In this document: piece by piece, positions 22,737-29,371 of the stretch
Layout: every line of letters begins with the position of its first letter
Position numbering within the stretch: position 1 is the first letter of the stretch
NCBI RefSeq assembly: GCF_003205295.1
Contig: NZ_QJRP01000040.1
Span: forward strand, 1 to 38,559
Origin: Pseudomonas mosselii
GTDB taxonomy: Bacteria; Pseudomonadota; Gammaproteobacteria; Pseudomonadales; Pseudomonadaceae
Length of the DNA stretch: 38,559 nt
Reading direction: 5' to 3'
The notes under the pieces: model-generated
Databases searched by the model: none
The model's input: the letters and a program-made list of their open reading frames with translations, nothing else
Told to the model about the DNA's origin: nothing
Position numbers and translations under genes: made by a program

Positions 22737-23054
22737 TTGACTACCGATCGCCTGAGCCTGCTCCAGTTCGAGCAACTCAGCCTGAAGCCCGCCGCCGCCA
22801 GCCAGTTCGCCCTCTCGCTCAAGGAGCTCGAACAGCTGACACTCCCCGAGCGCTACGCCTATCGCGCAGCCCACTACCTGGGCGACATGGCCGAGGCGGA
22901 GAACAGCCAGCAGCTGGCTGTCGCCAAGGACCAGGGCATCGGTTTCACCCAGGGCCTGCTCACCGCCGCGGCCATCGAAGACGCCCTGGCGAAAAGGCTG
23001 ATCGAGGTCTTCAATAACGCGAGCGAACGCGCCCTCAAGCTGCTGCCACAATAA
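22737..23054 (+). CDS. Hypothetical protein
   Basis: I place the start at TTG 22737 because GGAG lies 7 nt upstream, giving 105 residues (MTTDRLSLLQFEQLSL). ATG 22719 is in frame and adds six residues but has only a weak ribosome site. The protein is soluble, mostly helical and Leu/Ala/Glu-rich, with no cysteines and no signal peptide. No family is recognised. It is a single gene, divergent from the beta-lactamase across about 200 bp; the next gene follows after 99 bp. Confidence 0.7.
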   Translation: MTTDRLSLLQFEQLSLKPAAASQFALSLKELEQLTLPERYAYRAAHYLGDMAEAENSQQLAVAKDQGIGFTQGLLTAAAIEDALAKRLIEVFNNASERALKLLPQ

Positions 23055-23153
23055 CAGCAGTTGCCTTTCCGAGCCCGGCGCCTGTCCGGGCTCATGCCTG
23101 ACCCTGCCCTACCAGCTATTGCGTCTCGCCTGGCCATTGTCCAAGGAGTCCAC

Positions 23154-23537
23154 ATGCCACTGGTACGCATCGATATCAAGCGCCACCCCGACCCCACTCA
23201 TCTGCGCACACTCGGCAAGATCGTCTACGCCTGCATGCGGCGCACGATCAATGTGCCCGAGCACGACAATTTCCAGGTGCTGACCGAACACGATGGCGAC
23301 CGCCTGGTGAACGACCCACAGTACCTGGGCATCCAACGCTCCGACGGCCAGGTGTTCATCCAGATCACCCTCAACGAAGGCCGCACCCTGGAGCAGAAGA
23401 AGGCGCTGTACCAGGCCATCGCCGAAGGTTTCGAGCGCGAGGCCGGCGTGCGGCCGCAGGACGTGTTCATCAACCTGGTCGAGGTGCGCAAGGAGAACTG
23501 GTCGTTCGGCAACGGTATCGCCCAGTACGCCAGTTGA
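23154..23537 (+). CDS. Tautomerase-superfamily enzyme
   Basis: 127 residues from ATG 23154, chosen because AAGGAG lies 6 nt upstream and the mature N-terminus becomes Pro (MPLVRIDIKR), the catalytic base of tautomerases. The rest (EHDNFQVLTEH, VFIQITLNEGRT, QDVFINLVEVRKENWSFGNG) fits the longer Tautomerase_2-type subfamily of about 130 residues, not the 62-residue 4-oxalocrotonate type. It probably acts on keto-enol or 3-haloacrylate-like substrates; the physiological substrate is unknown. The small membrane-protein gene follows 50 bp downstream. Confidence 0.88.
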   Translation: MPLVRIDIKRHPDPTHLRTLGKIVYACMRRTINVPEHDNFQVLTEHDGDRLVNDPQYLGIQRSDGQVFIQITLNEGRTLEQKKALYQAIAEGFEREAGVRPQDVFINLVEVRKENWSFGNGIAQYAS

Positions 23538-23587
23538 CGGCAGTGGGCAGCCTGGCACCGTCCTTACCATGGCCGCAGGAGCCGCCG

Positions 23588-23806
23588 ATGATCAGCGAAC
23601 TGTCCGTTCATGTCCTGTTCCGCAGCCTGTGCTATCCGCTCGGTTGGCCACTGGTGAAGCTGGCCACGCTGGGCAGGTATCCGTCCAGGGGCGCCTGGTA
23701 CACCGAGCGCGCCGAAGCCGAGTGGACAGCGGCCATCGGCCTTGTCGTACTCTTGCTGCTACTGATGCTGTTGCTGGGGCAATTCGACGTTGCGCCTTTC
23801 CCCTGA
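23588..23806 (+). CDS. Small single-pass membrane protein
   Basis: 72 residues from ATG 23588, with CAGGAG 7 nt upstream. One strong hydrophobic helix lies near the C-terminus (AAIGLVVLLLLLMLLLGQF), with a charged stretch YTERAEAEW before it. No family function is recognised. It is tightly followed by the HD-hydrolase gene (17 bp), suggesting co-transcription. Confidence 0.72.
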   Translation: MISELSVHVLFRSLCYPLGWPLVKLATLGRYPSRGAWYTERAEAEWTAAIGLVVLLLLLMLLLGQFDVAPFP

Positions 23807-23823
23807 TCCGCTGGAGCCCTTCA

Positions 23824-24477
23824 TTGACCAACACGCCCTTCTTCCCCTTGCAGGCCCTCGCAGCCGAGTTGCTGCCCCACCTGCCCGCCGACAGTAACGA
23901 CGGCTCCCATGACCTCGCCCATCTGCAACGGGTCTGGAGCAATGTCCGGCGTATCCAGGCCAGGGAAGGCGGCGACCTCGAAGTACTGCTCGCCGCCACC
24001 GTGCTGCACGATTGCGTGGCGGTGGAAAAGAACTCGCCCTTGCGTGCGCAGGCCTCGACGCTGTCGGCCGAACGCGCCGCCGCGATCCTCGCCGACATGG
24101 GCTGGCCGCTATCGCGCATCGAGCAGGTAACCCATGCGGTGATGACCCACAGCTACTCGGCGGGCCTTTCGCCGCAGAGCCTGGAAGCGCAGATCCTCCA
24201 GGACAGCGATCGCCTGGACGCCATCGGCGCCGTCGGTATCGCCCGCTGTTTCTATGTGGCCGGTCGCACGGGGTCGGCACTCTATGACGCCGAGAACCCC
24301 ACTGCCGCAGGGCGGGACTATCGCGACAACCGCTTCGCCATCGAGCATTTCCAGACCAAGCTGCTCAAGCTTGCCTCAGGCTTTCAGACCGGCGAAGGTG
24401 CGCGCCTGGCCGCGCTCAGGCATCAGCGGCTGGCGTCGTTCCTGGCCGAATTCATGGAGGAAATCGGGGTAGACTGA
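23824..24477 (+). CDS. HD-domain phosphohydrolase
   Basis: 217 residues from TTG 23824; TGGAG sits 7 nt upstream and no ATG or GTG fits. HD-superfamily metal ligands are visible: His29-Asp30 and His33 region (SHDLAHLQRVW), His62-Asp63 (VLHDC), the second-sphere histidines in HAVMTHSYS, and the late Asp in QDSDRLDAIG. Layout and length resemble the YedJ-type HD hydrolases of about 210-230 residues. Predicted cytoplasmic nucleotide or phosphate-ester hydrolase; substrate unknown. Genes 23154-25299 are closely spaced on one strand and may share a transcript. Confidence 0.88.
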   Translation: MTNTPFFPLQALAAELLPHLPADSNDGSHDLAHLQRVWSNVRRIQAREGGDLEVLLAATVLHDCVAVEKNSPLRAQASTLSAERAAAILADMGWPLSRIEQVTHAVMTHSYSAGLSPQSLEAQILQDSDRLDAIGAVGIARCFYVAGRTGSALYDAENPTAAGRDYRDNRFAIEHFQTKLLKLASGFQTGEGARLAALRHQRLASFLAEFMEEIGVD

Positions 24478-24519
24478 CAGCCTTTGCGCCTCCCACCCTT
24501 GCCATGGACAGCAAACCCG

Positions 24520-25299
24520 ATGCGACTGCTCTATCCCTGCGAACCCTTCAACCTGAAACAGCCCGATGAACAGTACGCCGAGGAGTACAACGCGGCGCTG
24601 GCGGCCGGACTGGACACCCTGCTGTTCTCGTTCGAAGCCCTTGAAGCCGGTCTGCTCGAAACCTCCCGCGCCCTTAAGCCCGGCGATTGCATATTGTACC
24701 GGGGCTGGATGCTGACGCCCGAGGCCTACGCCGTGCTGGTCGACCTGCTGCATGGTAGTACCGCGGTCGCGCTGACCAGTCCCGAGCAATACCGGAAGTG
24801 TCATCACCTGCCGCAGTGGTACCCGTTGCTGGCCGCACATACAAGCGAAACGGTGATACTGCCCGACGACGCCGATTTCGAGCAGGCGCTCGCCGGCCTG
24901 CAATGGCCGGGCTACTTCATCAAGGACTATGTGAAATCGCTGAACACCGGCAACGGCAGCCTAGTGGACAGCCCTCGGGAGATCGCGCCGCTGGTGGCCC
25001 AAATGCGCCAATACCGCGGCCAGGTCGAGGGTGGTATCTGCGTCAGGCGGCGGGAAAGCTACCTCGAGGAAACCGAGCGTCGTTACTTCGTACTCGATGG
25101 ATGCGCCCACGGGGCGGATGGCAAGGTGCCCGAGCTGGTGCGAGAGTGCGCAAAGCGGATCGACAGCCCGTTCTTCTCGGTCGACACGGTGATGCGCGCC
25201 GATGGCGTGCTGCGGCTGGTGGAGCTGGGCGACGGCCAGGTATCCGACCTCAAGGAATGGCCCACAAAGCGCTTCGTGGGCCTGTTGAAGAGCCGCTGA
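24520..25299 (+). CDS. ATP-grasp family protein (DUF4343/R2K-like)
   Basis: 259 residues from ATG 24520; the TTG at 24484 is in frame but unsupported. The sequence carries the pattern of the compact R2K-clade ATP-grasp proteins: Lys in FIKDYVKS after the core strand, GGICVRRRESY, an ExRYFVLDG strand, and the metal-binding end FFSVDTVMRADGVLRLVELGDGQVSDL. Such proteins are predicted ATP-dependent carboxylate-amine/thiol ligases, often standing alone as here; the substrate is unknown. There is no signal peptide. It is last of the closely spaced gene run, followed by a perfect 16-bp palindrome. Confidence 0.8.
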   Translation: MRLLYPCEPFNLKQPDEQYAEEYNAALAAGLDTLLFSFEALEAGLLETSRALKPGDCILYRGWMLTPEAYAVLVDLLHGSTAVALTSPEQYRKCHHLPQWYPLLAAHTSETVILPDDADFEQALAGLQWPGYFIKDYVKSLNTGNGSLVDSPREIAPLVAQMRQYRGQVEGGICVRRRESYLEETERRYFVLDGCAHGADGKVPELVRECAKRIDSPFFSVDTVMRADGVLRLVELGDGQVSDLKEWPTKRFVGLLKSR

Positions 25300-25329
25300 G
25301 AAAACATCCTTCAAGAGCACGCCGGCGCT

Positions 25330-25345
25330 GCCTGTGATCACAGGC
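25330..25345. promoter_or_regulatory. Perfect 16-bp palindrome
   Basis: GCCTGTGATCACAGGC lies between the ATP-grasp gene and the MerR-methyltransferase gene. No T-run follows, so it is not an obvious terminator; a dimeric-regulator binding site is more likely. It contains TGTGA/TCACA half-sites of CRP/Vfr type but without the usual 6-bp spacer. Confidence 0.5.
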
Positions 25346-25386
25346 AACCCCGATCTCAAGAAGCGCCTGTTTCTGTAGAAACCCGC

Positions 25387-25417
25387 TTTACCTGTCTATA
25401 ACTTCATAGTTCATCAT
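25387..25417 (+). promoter_or_regulatory. MerR-type promoter with 19-bp spacer
   Basis: TTTACC at 25387-25392 and CATCAT at 25412-25417 are 19 bp apart, the long spacing that MerR-family activators correct by DNA distortion. An imperfect palindrome, CTATAACTTCATAG at 25396-25409, is centred in the spacer, exactly where a MerR dimer binds. Transcription would start near 25424. The -10 match is weak, as is common for activator-dependent promoters. Confidence 0.6.
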
Positions 25418-25443
25418 CGCCCCACTGCATGAGGGGAAGACCG

Positions 25444-26613
25444 GTGTATCGCATTTCCGAACTGGCGGCGAAGGTGGGCCTGAGCCGCTCCACGCTGCTT
25501 TATTACGAAAAACTCGGGCTGGTGTCCTCGCGGCGCCAGGCCAACGGTTATCGCACCTACGCCGAGCAGGACCTGCAGCAACTGCGGCTGTTGCAGCAAC
25601 TGCAGGCCGGCGGGCTGAGCCTGAAGGAGTGCCAGGCCTGCCTGGAAGCGCGCCTGGACCGCGCGGCCCTGTTCGAACGCCTGCACACCCTGGATGAGGA
25701 GATCGCCGCCCGGCAACGCTCGCGTGACCTGCTCGCGGCGATGCTCGGGTTGTCGTCCATGCGCCCCTGGCACCAGGCCCTCGAGCAGCAGGCGCCCGGC
25801 GCCCACCTGGCGTGGCTGCGCCGGCAGGGATTCAATGAGAAGCAGGCCCTGCGCCTGAAATGGCTGTCCCGCGACATGAACGAACACGAACACTACATGG
25901 CCGACTTCGAACGCATCTTCGAAGGCCTCGAACACCTCGGCCCAGGCTCCACGCAGGACTCGCTGAAGGCTCTGCACGCCCTGCCCCACGCCCCCGCGAC
26001 ACTGTTGGACATCGGCTGCGGTCGTGGCGCCTCCAGCGTGCTGCTGGCCGAACACAGCCAGGCACACATCACTGCGCTGGACAACGACGAGCACAGCCTG
26101 GGCTGCCTGCGTGCGACCCTGGTCGCCAAGGGACTGCAGGCGCGGGTCACGCCGATTTGTGCGAGCATGACCCAGCTGCCGCTCGCGCCCCGGCACTTCG
26201 ACGTGATCTGGGCGGAGGGCTGCGCCTACATCATGGGCTTCGACAACGCCCTGGCTTACTGGCGCGCCTTTCTCAAGCCCCAGGGTTACCTGGTGGTCAG
26301 CGACCTGGTGCGGGTGGCCGACCGGCTCGACCCTTCGGCCGAGGCGTTCTGGCAGGCCGCCTACCCCGACTTGCACAGCGTCGAAACGCGCCTGGCCGCC
26401 ATCACCCGCCTGGGTTATCGCACCCTGTCGCACTTCCCCTTGAGCGCGCAGGCCTGGGCCAACTATCTGGAGCCGCTGCGCGAACGCGTGGCCAGCCTGG
26501 CGAGCGAGGATTTCGCCTCCCTGGCCCTGGCCGACATCCGCCGCGAACTCGAGATCCACGAAAACCACCTGGGCGAGTACGGGTATCATCTGTTCGTCAT
26601 GCAGACGCGCTGA
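25444..26613 (+). CDS. MerR-family regulator fused to SAM-dependent methyltransferase
   Basis: 389 residues from GTG 25444, chosen because GGGGAAG lies just upstream and the predicted transcription start near 25424 leaves no room for a ribosome site before ATG 25429. Residues 1-70 are a MerR DNA-binding domain (YRISELAAKVGLSRSTLLYYEKLGLV). Residues about 70-120 form the dimerisation coiled coil. A class I methyltransferase follows from about 180, with motif I LLDIGCGRGASS, an acidic residue in ALDND and FDVIWAEGCAYIMG. A linker region (NEKQALRLKWLSRDMNEHEHY) joins them. A regulator that also methylates a small ligand, or senses SAM, is possible; the substrate is unknown. It likely controls itself and perhaps the HD-GNAT gene 25 bp downstream. 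Confidence 0.87.
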   Translation: MYRISELAAKVGLSRSTLLYYEKLGLVSSRRQANGYRTYAEQDLQQLRLLQQLQAGGLSLKECQACLEARLDRAALFERLHTLDEEIAARQRSRDLLAAMLGLSSMRPWHQALEQQAPGAHLAWLRRQGFNEKQALRLKWLSRDMNEHEHYMADFERIFEGLEHLGPGSTQDSLKALHALPHAPATLLDIGCGRGASSVLLAEHSQAHITALDNDEHSLGCLRATLVAKGLQARVTPICASMTQLPLAPRHFDVIWAEGCAYIMGFDNALAYWRAFLKPQGYLVVSDLVRVADRLDPSAEAFWQAAYPDLHSVETRLAAITRLGYRTLSHFPLSAQAWANYLEPLRERVASLASEDFASLALADIRRELEIHENHLGEYGYHLFVMQTR

Positions 26614-26638
26614 ACCCGACCCAGGACATGGAGTCACC

Positions 26639-27706
26639 ATGAACATCGAAAAACTGCAGAACCGCCTCGCTTTCCTGCGCCAGGCTGAACAACTCAAGAG
26701 CGTCATCCGCAGCGCCCACACCTCCAGCGGCCGCGCCGAAAGCACCGCCGAGCACACCTGGCGGCTGTGCCTGATGGCCATCACCTTCGCCGACGAACTG
26801 GGCGACCTCGACCTGCTCAAGGTGCTGAAGATGTGCCTGGTCCACGACCTGGGCGAGGCCATCAGCGGCGACGTCCCGGCCGTCAGCAAACAGGGTTTCC
26901 CCGACAAGAGCCGGCAGGAACGCGAAGACCTGCTGCACCTGATGTCGAGCCTGGACGCGGGCCTGCGCGACGAGATCATGGCGCTGTGGGAGGAGTACGA
27001 GGCCGCGACCTCGGTCGAGGCGCAGGCGGTCAAGGCCCTCGACAAGCTGGAGACCCTGCTGCAGCACAACCAGGGTCGCAACCCGCCAGGCTTCGACTAT
27101 GCCTTCAACCTCGACTATGGCAAGCGCTACACCGCCGCCACGCCTTTGTTCGAGGCCCTGCGTGGCCTGATCGACGCCGACACACGCAGGCATCTCGACA
27201 ATGGCATGACCCTGCGTGACGAGCGCCCGGAGGATGCCGCCACCATCGGCCACCTGACCGAGGCCGCCTTCGCCAACGCCGAACACAGCAGCCACACCGA
27301 GCAGTTCATCGTCGCTGCCCTGCGTCAGGCCGGACAACTGACGGTGTCGCTGGTGGCGGTGGAGGCCGGCGCCATCGTCGGCCATGTGGCGATCTCCCCG
27401 GTAACCCTGTCGTCGGGCGCCGAGGGCTGGTACGGACTGGGGCCGGTCTCGGTGCTGCCGCAGCGTCAGGGCCAGGGCATCGGCTCGGCGCTGATCAACG
27501 CCGCGCTGGCCCGCCTGCACGGGCTGGGCGGCCAGGGCTGCGTGGTGCTGGGCGACCCGGGGTACTACGGCCGCTTCGGTTTCAAGGTCCAACCGAGCCT
27601 GAGCTTGCCGGGCGTGCCGGCCGAGTACTTCCAGGCCCTGGCCTTCAGCGGTGACCTGCCGCAGGGCTGCGTGCAATACCACGTTGCCTTCGAGGCGACG
27701 GCGTAA
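26639..27706 (+). CDS. HD-domain hydrolase fused to GNAT acetyltransferase
   Basis: 355 residues. The N-terminal half (about 1-180) is an HD hydrolase of the YfbR/HDDC2 kind: EHTWRLCLMA supplies the first His, LVHDLGEAISGDVP the HD pair, and AVKALDKLETLL the later Asp. These enzymes dephosphorylate deoxynucleoside monophosphates. The C-terminal half (about 188-335) is a GNAT N-acetyltransferase of the YhbS kind, with the acetyl-CoA loop PQRQGQGIGSALI. The junction is clean, with no frameshift. The two activities are normally on separate proteins; whether they act on linked substrates is unknown. It starts 25 bp after the MerR-methyltransferase gene and is followed by a hairpin at 27715-27744. 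Confidence 0.88.
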   Translation: MNIEKLQNRLAFLRQAEQLKSVIRSAHTSSGRAESTAEHTWRLCLMAITFADELGDLDLLKVLKMCLVHDLGEAISGDVPAVSKQGFPDKSRQEREDLLHLMSSLDAGLRDEIMALWEEYEAATSVEAQAVKALDKLETLLQHNQGRNPPGFDYAFNLDYGKRYTAATPLFEALRGLIDADTRRHLDNGMTLRDERPEDAATIGHLTEAAFANAEHSSHTEQFIVAALRQAGQLTVSLVAVEAGAIVGHVAISPVTLSSGAEGWYGLGPVSVLPQRQGQGIGSALINAALARLHGLGGQGCVVLGDPGYYGRFGFKVQPSLSLPGVPAEYFQALAFSGDLPQGCVQYHVAFEATA

Positions 27707-27714
27707 GCCATCCA

Positions 27715-27744
27715 GCCGCTCCATGGCAGACCCTGTGGAGCGGC
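27715..27744 (+). terminator. Probable terminator after the HD-GNAT gene
   Basis: A 9-bp perfect stem (GCCGCTCCA / TGGAGCGGC) with a 12-nt loop lies 9 nt after the stop, followed by the pyrimidine-rich CCTTTCTCTC. The U-run is weak. The stem resembles a half REP sequence, so it may double as both. Confidence 0.55.
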
Positions 27745-27794
27745 CCTTTCTCTCGCATCCCGTTGCCAGCCCGCTGGGAAATACACAATAATGC

Positions 27795-27820
27795 GATAAA
27801 TTCCCATTTAAGAATTTATC
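27795..27820 (+). promoter_or_regulatory. Inverted repeat directly before the sigma-factor start
   Basis: Perfect 9-bp arms GATAAATTC (27795-27803) and GAATTTATC (27812-27820) flank 8 bp and end 1 nt before ATG 27822. The AT-rich GATAA/TTATC pattern, with AATAATG just upstream, suggests a degenerate Fur site, which is usual for iron sigma-factor genes. It also occupies the place where a ribosome site should be, and none is visible. Confidence 0.5.
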
Positions 27821-27821
27821 C

Positions 27822-28340
27822 ATGTCGGCCGATTCCCCTGCCCTGCCCTCTGCGGTCAGTACCCTCTATGCCCAGCACAGTGCCTGGCTGCGTGGCTGGC
27901 TGCGCAAGCGCCTGGGCAATCATTGCGATGCCGCCGACCTGGCACAGGACACCTTCGTCAAGCTGCTCAAGGCCCGTACCGCACTGGAAATCCGCGAACC
28001 ACGCCAATACCTGAGCACCGTGGCCAAAGGTCTGATGATTGACCTGTTGCGGCGGCGCTCACTGGAGCAGGCCTACCTCGACACCCTGGCCAGCCTGCCC
28101 GAGGCTCAGGTCCCCAGCGCCGAAACCCAGGCCATCCTGCTCGAAACCCTGGTAGAACTGGACCGCCTGCTGGCGGGGTTGGGGACACGCATTCGCCAGG
28201 TCTTCATCCTGTCCCAGCTCGACGGTCTCACCTACGCCCAGATCGCCACGCAGCTGGGTATCTCCCTGCGCACGGTGAACAGCCACATGGCCAAGGCCAT
28301 GGAGCACATCTGCCTGCTGCAATGGGACACCCACGCGTGA
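27822..28340 (+). CDS. ECF sigma factor (FecI/iron-starvation type)
   Basis: 172 residues. Sigma region 2 (YAQHSAWLRGWLRKRLGNHCDAADLAQDTFVKLL) and region 4 (LDGLTYAQIATQLGISLRTVNSHMAKAM) match the FecI/FpvI group. Its gene overlaps that of a FecR partner and precedes a TonB receptor, so the set forms a cell-surface signalling system: ligand-loaded receptor signals through FecR, which frees or activates this sigma factor to transcribe the receptor gene. No Shine-Dalgarno is visible; an inverted repeat occupies the leader. The start is supported by alignment of the YAQHSAWL region with FecI. Confidence 0.94.
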   Translation: MSADSPALPSAVSTLYAQHSAWLRGWLRKRLGNHCDAADLAQDTFVKLLKARTALEIREPRQYLSTVAKGLMIDLLRRRSLEQAYLDTLASLPEAQVPSAETQAILLETLVELDRLLAGLGTRIRQVFILSQLDGLTYAQIATQLGISLRTVNSHMAKAMEHICLLQWDTHA

Positions 28341-29284
28341 CGCCATCACCCGCCCAGCGCGAGGCAATCCGCGCAGCGGCGCACTGGTACGCACGGCTGG
28401 CTTCAGGGACGGTCGACGTCCACGAGCAGGCGCGCTGGCAACAATGGCATGACAGCGACCCCTTGCACCAACAGGCCTGGCAACGCATGCAGGCGATCAG
28501 CGACAACCTCGGGCGCATGCCGGGCCAACTGGCGGCCTCGACTTTGTTGGCGGCCGGGCAATCACGACGCCAGGTGCTCTACGGCCTCGCCTGCCTGCTC
28601 GGTGGCGGAACACTGGCAACCCTGGGCTGGCGCAGCGACCTGGGCCTGGCCCTGCGGGCCAGCCACTATACCGCCGTGGGTGAGCGTCGCACCTTCACCC
28701 TAGCCGACGGCAGCCAGTTGACCCTGGACACCGACAGCGCGGTCGACGTGCGTTTCGATGATCACCAGCGCCTGCTGGTGCTTCATCGCGGCCAGCTGGC
28801 CATCAGTACCGGCACGGACCCGGCCGCTCGCCCCTTCCTGGTCGAGACTCGTTTCGGGCGGGTGCAGGCATTGGGCACCCGCTTCCTTGTCAGCACCGGC
28901 GAGCTGGGCTGCGAAGTGGCGGTCATGGAGAAGGCCGTGCGGGTCTCGGTCGAGGGCAGTCAGCCGCTACGCCTGGAAGCTGGACAGCGGGTCGGCTTCG
29001 GGCCGTCGGGCATCGGTCGCATACGCGTCAATGACGCCTCGGTCGGCGCCTGGCAGGATGGCAGCCTGATCGCCATCGAACAGCCCCTGGCCGAGCTGCT
29101 CGCGCAACTGTCGCGCTACCGTCCCGGTGTGCTGCGGTGCGACCCGGCGGTGGCCGCCATGCGGATTTCCGGCGCCTTCCCCATCACCGATACCGACCTG
29201 GCCCTGGAGGCGCTGCAAAGCGCCTTCGCCCTGGACGTGCAACGACGCACCCGTTACTGGGTGACGGTGACCGCGCGCGGCTGA
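28337..29284 (+). CDS. FecR-family anti-sigma factor
   Basis: 315 residues from GTG 28337, which overlaps the sigma-factor stop by 4 nt (GTGA); ATG 28322 would add five residues. The cytoplasmic N-terminal anti-sigma domain is complete (AAAHWYARLASG with its Trp, then WQQWHDSDPLHQQAWQRM). One transmembrane helix lies near 80-100 (LYGLACLLGGGTLATLGW), followed by the periplasmic FecR domain (FTLADGSQLTLDTDSAVDVRF) and the C-terminal STN-binding part (YRPGVLRCDP). It sits in the inner membrane and couples receptor occupancy to the sigma factor. Compare the orphan FecR-like gene at 16315, which lacks the anti-sigma domain. Confidence 0.94.
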   Translation: MTPSPAQREAIRAAAHWYARLASGTVDVHEQARWQQWHDSDPLHQQAWQRMQAISDNLGRMPGQLAASTLLAAGQSRRQVLYGLACLLGGGTLATLGWRSDLGLALRASHYTAVGERRTFTLADGSQLTLDTDSAVDVRFDDHQRLLVLHRGQLAISTGTDPAARPFLVETRFGRVQALGTRFLVSTGELGCEVAVMEKAVRVSVEGSQPLRLEAGQRVGFGPSGIGRIRVNDASVGAWQDGSLIAIEQPLAELLAQLSRYRPGVLRCDPAVAAMRISGAFPITDTDLALEALQSAFALDVQRRTRYWVTVTARG

Positions 29285-29371
29285 TTATCTTTGCCCGGGA
29301 TTGCACTTTCATGCGCGCTCGTTCGGCCCTTCCTTCCATCTGACACCACTCAACCACTTGGGAAGGGAAGC

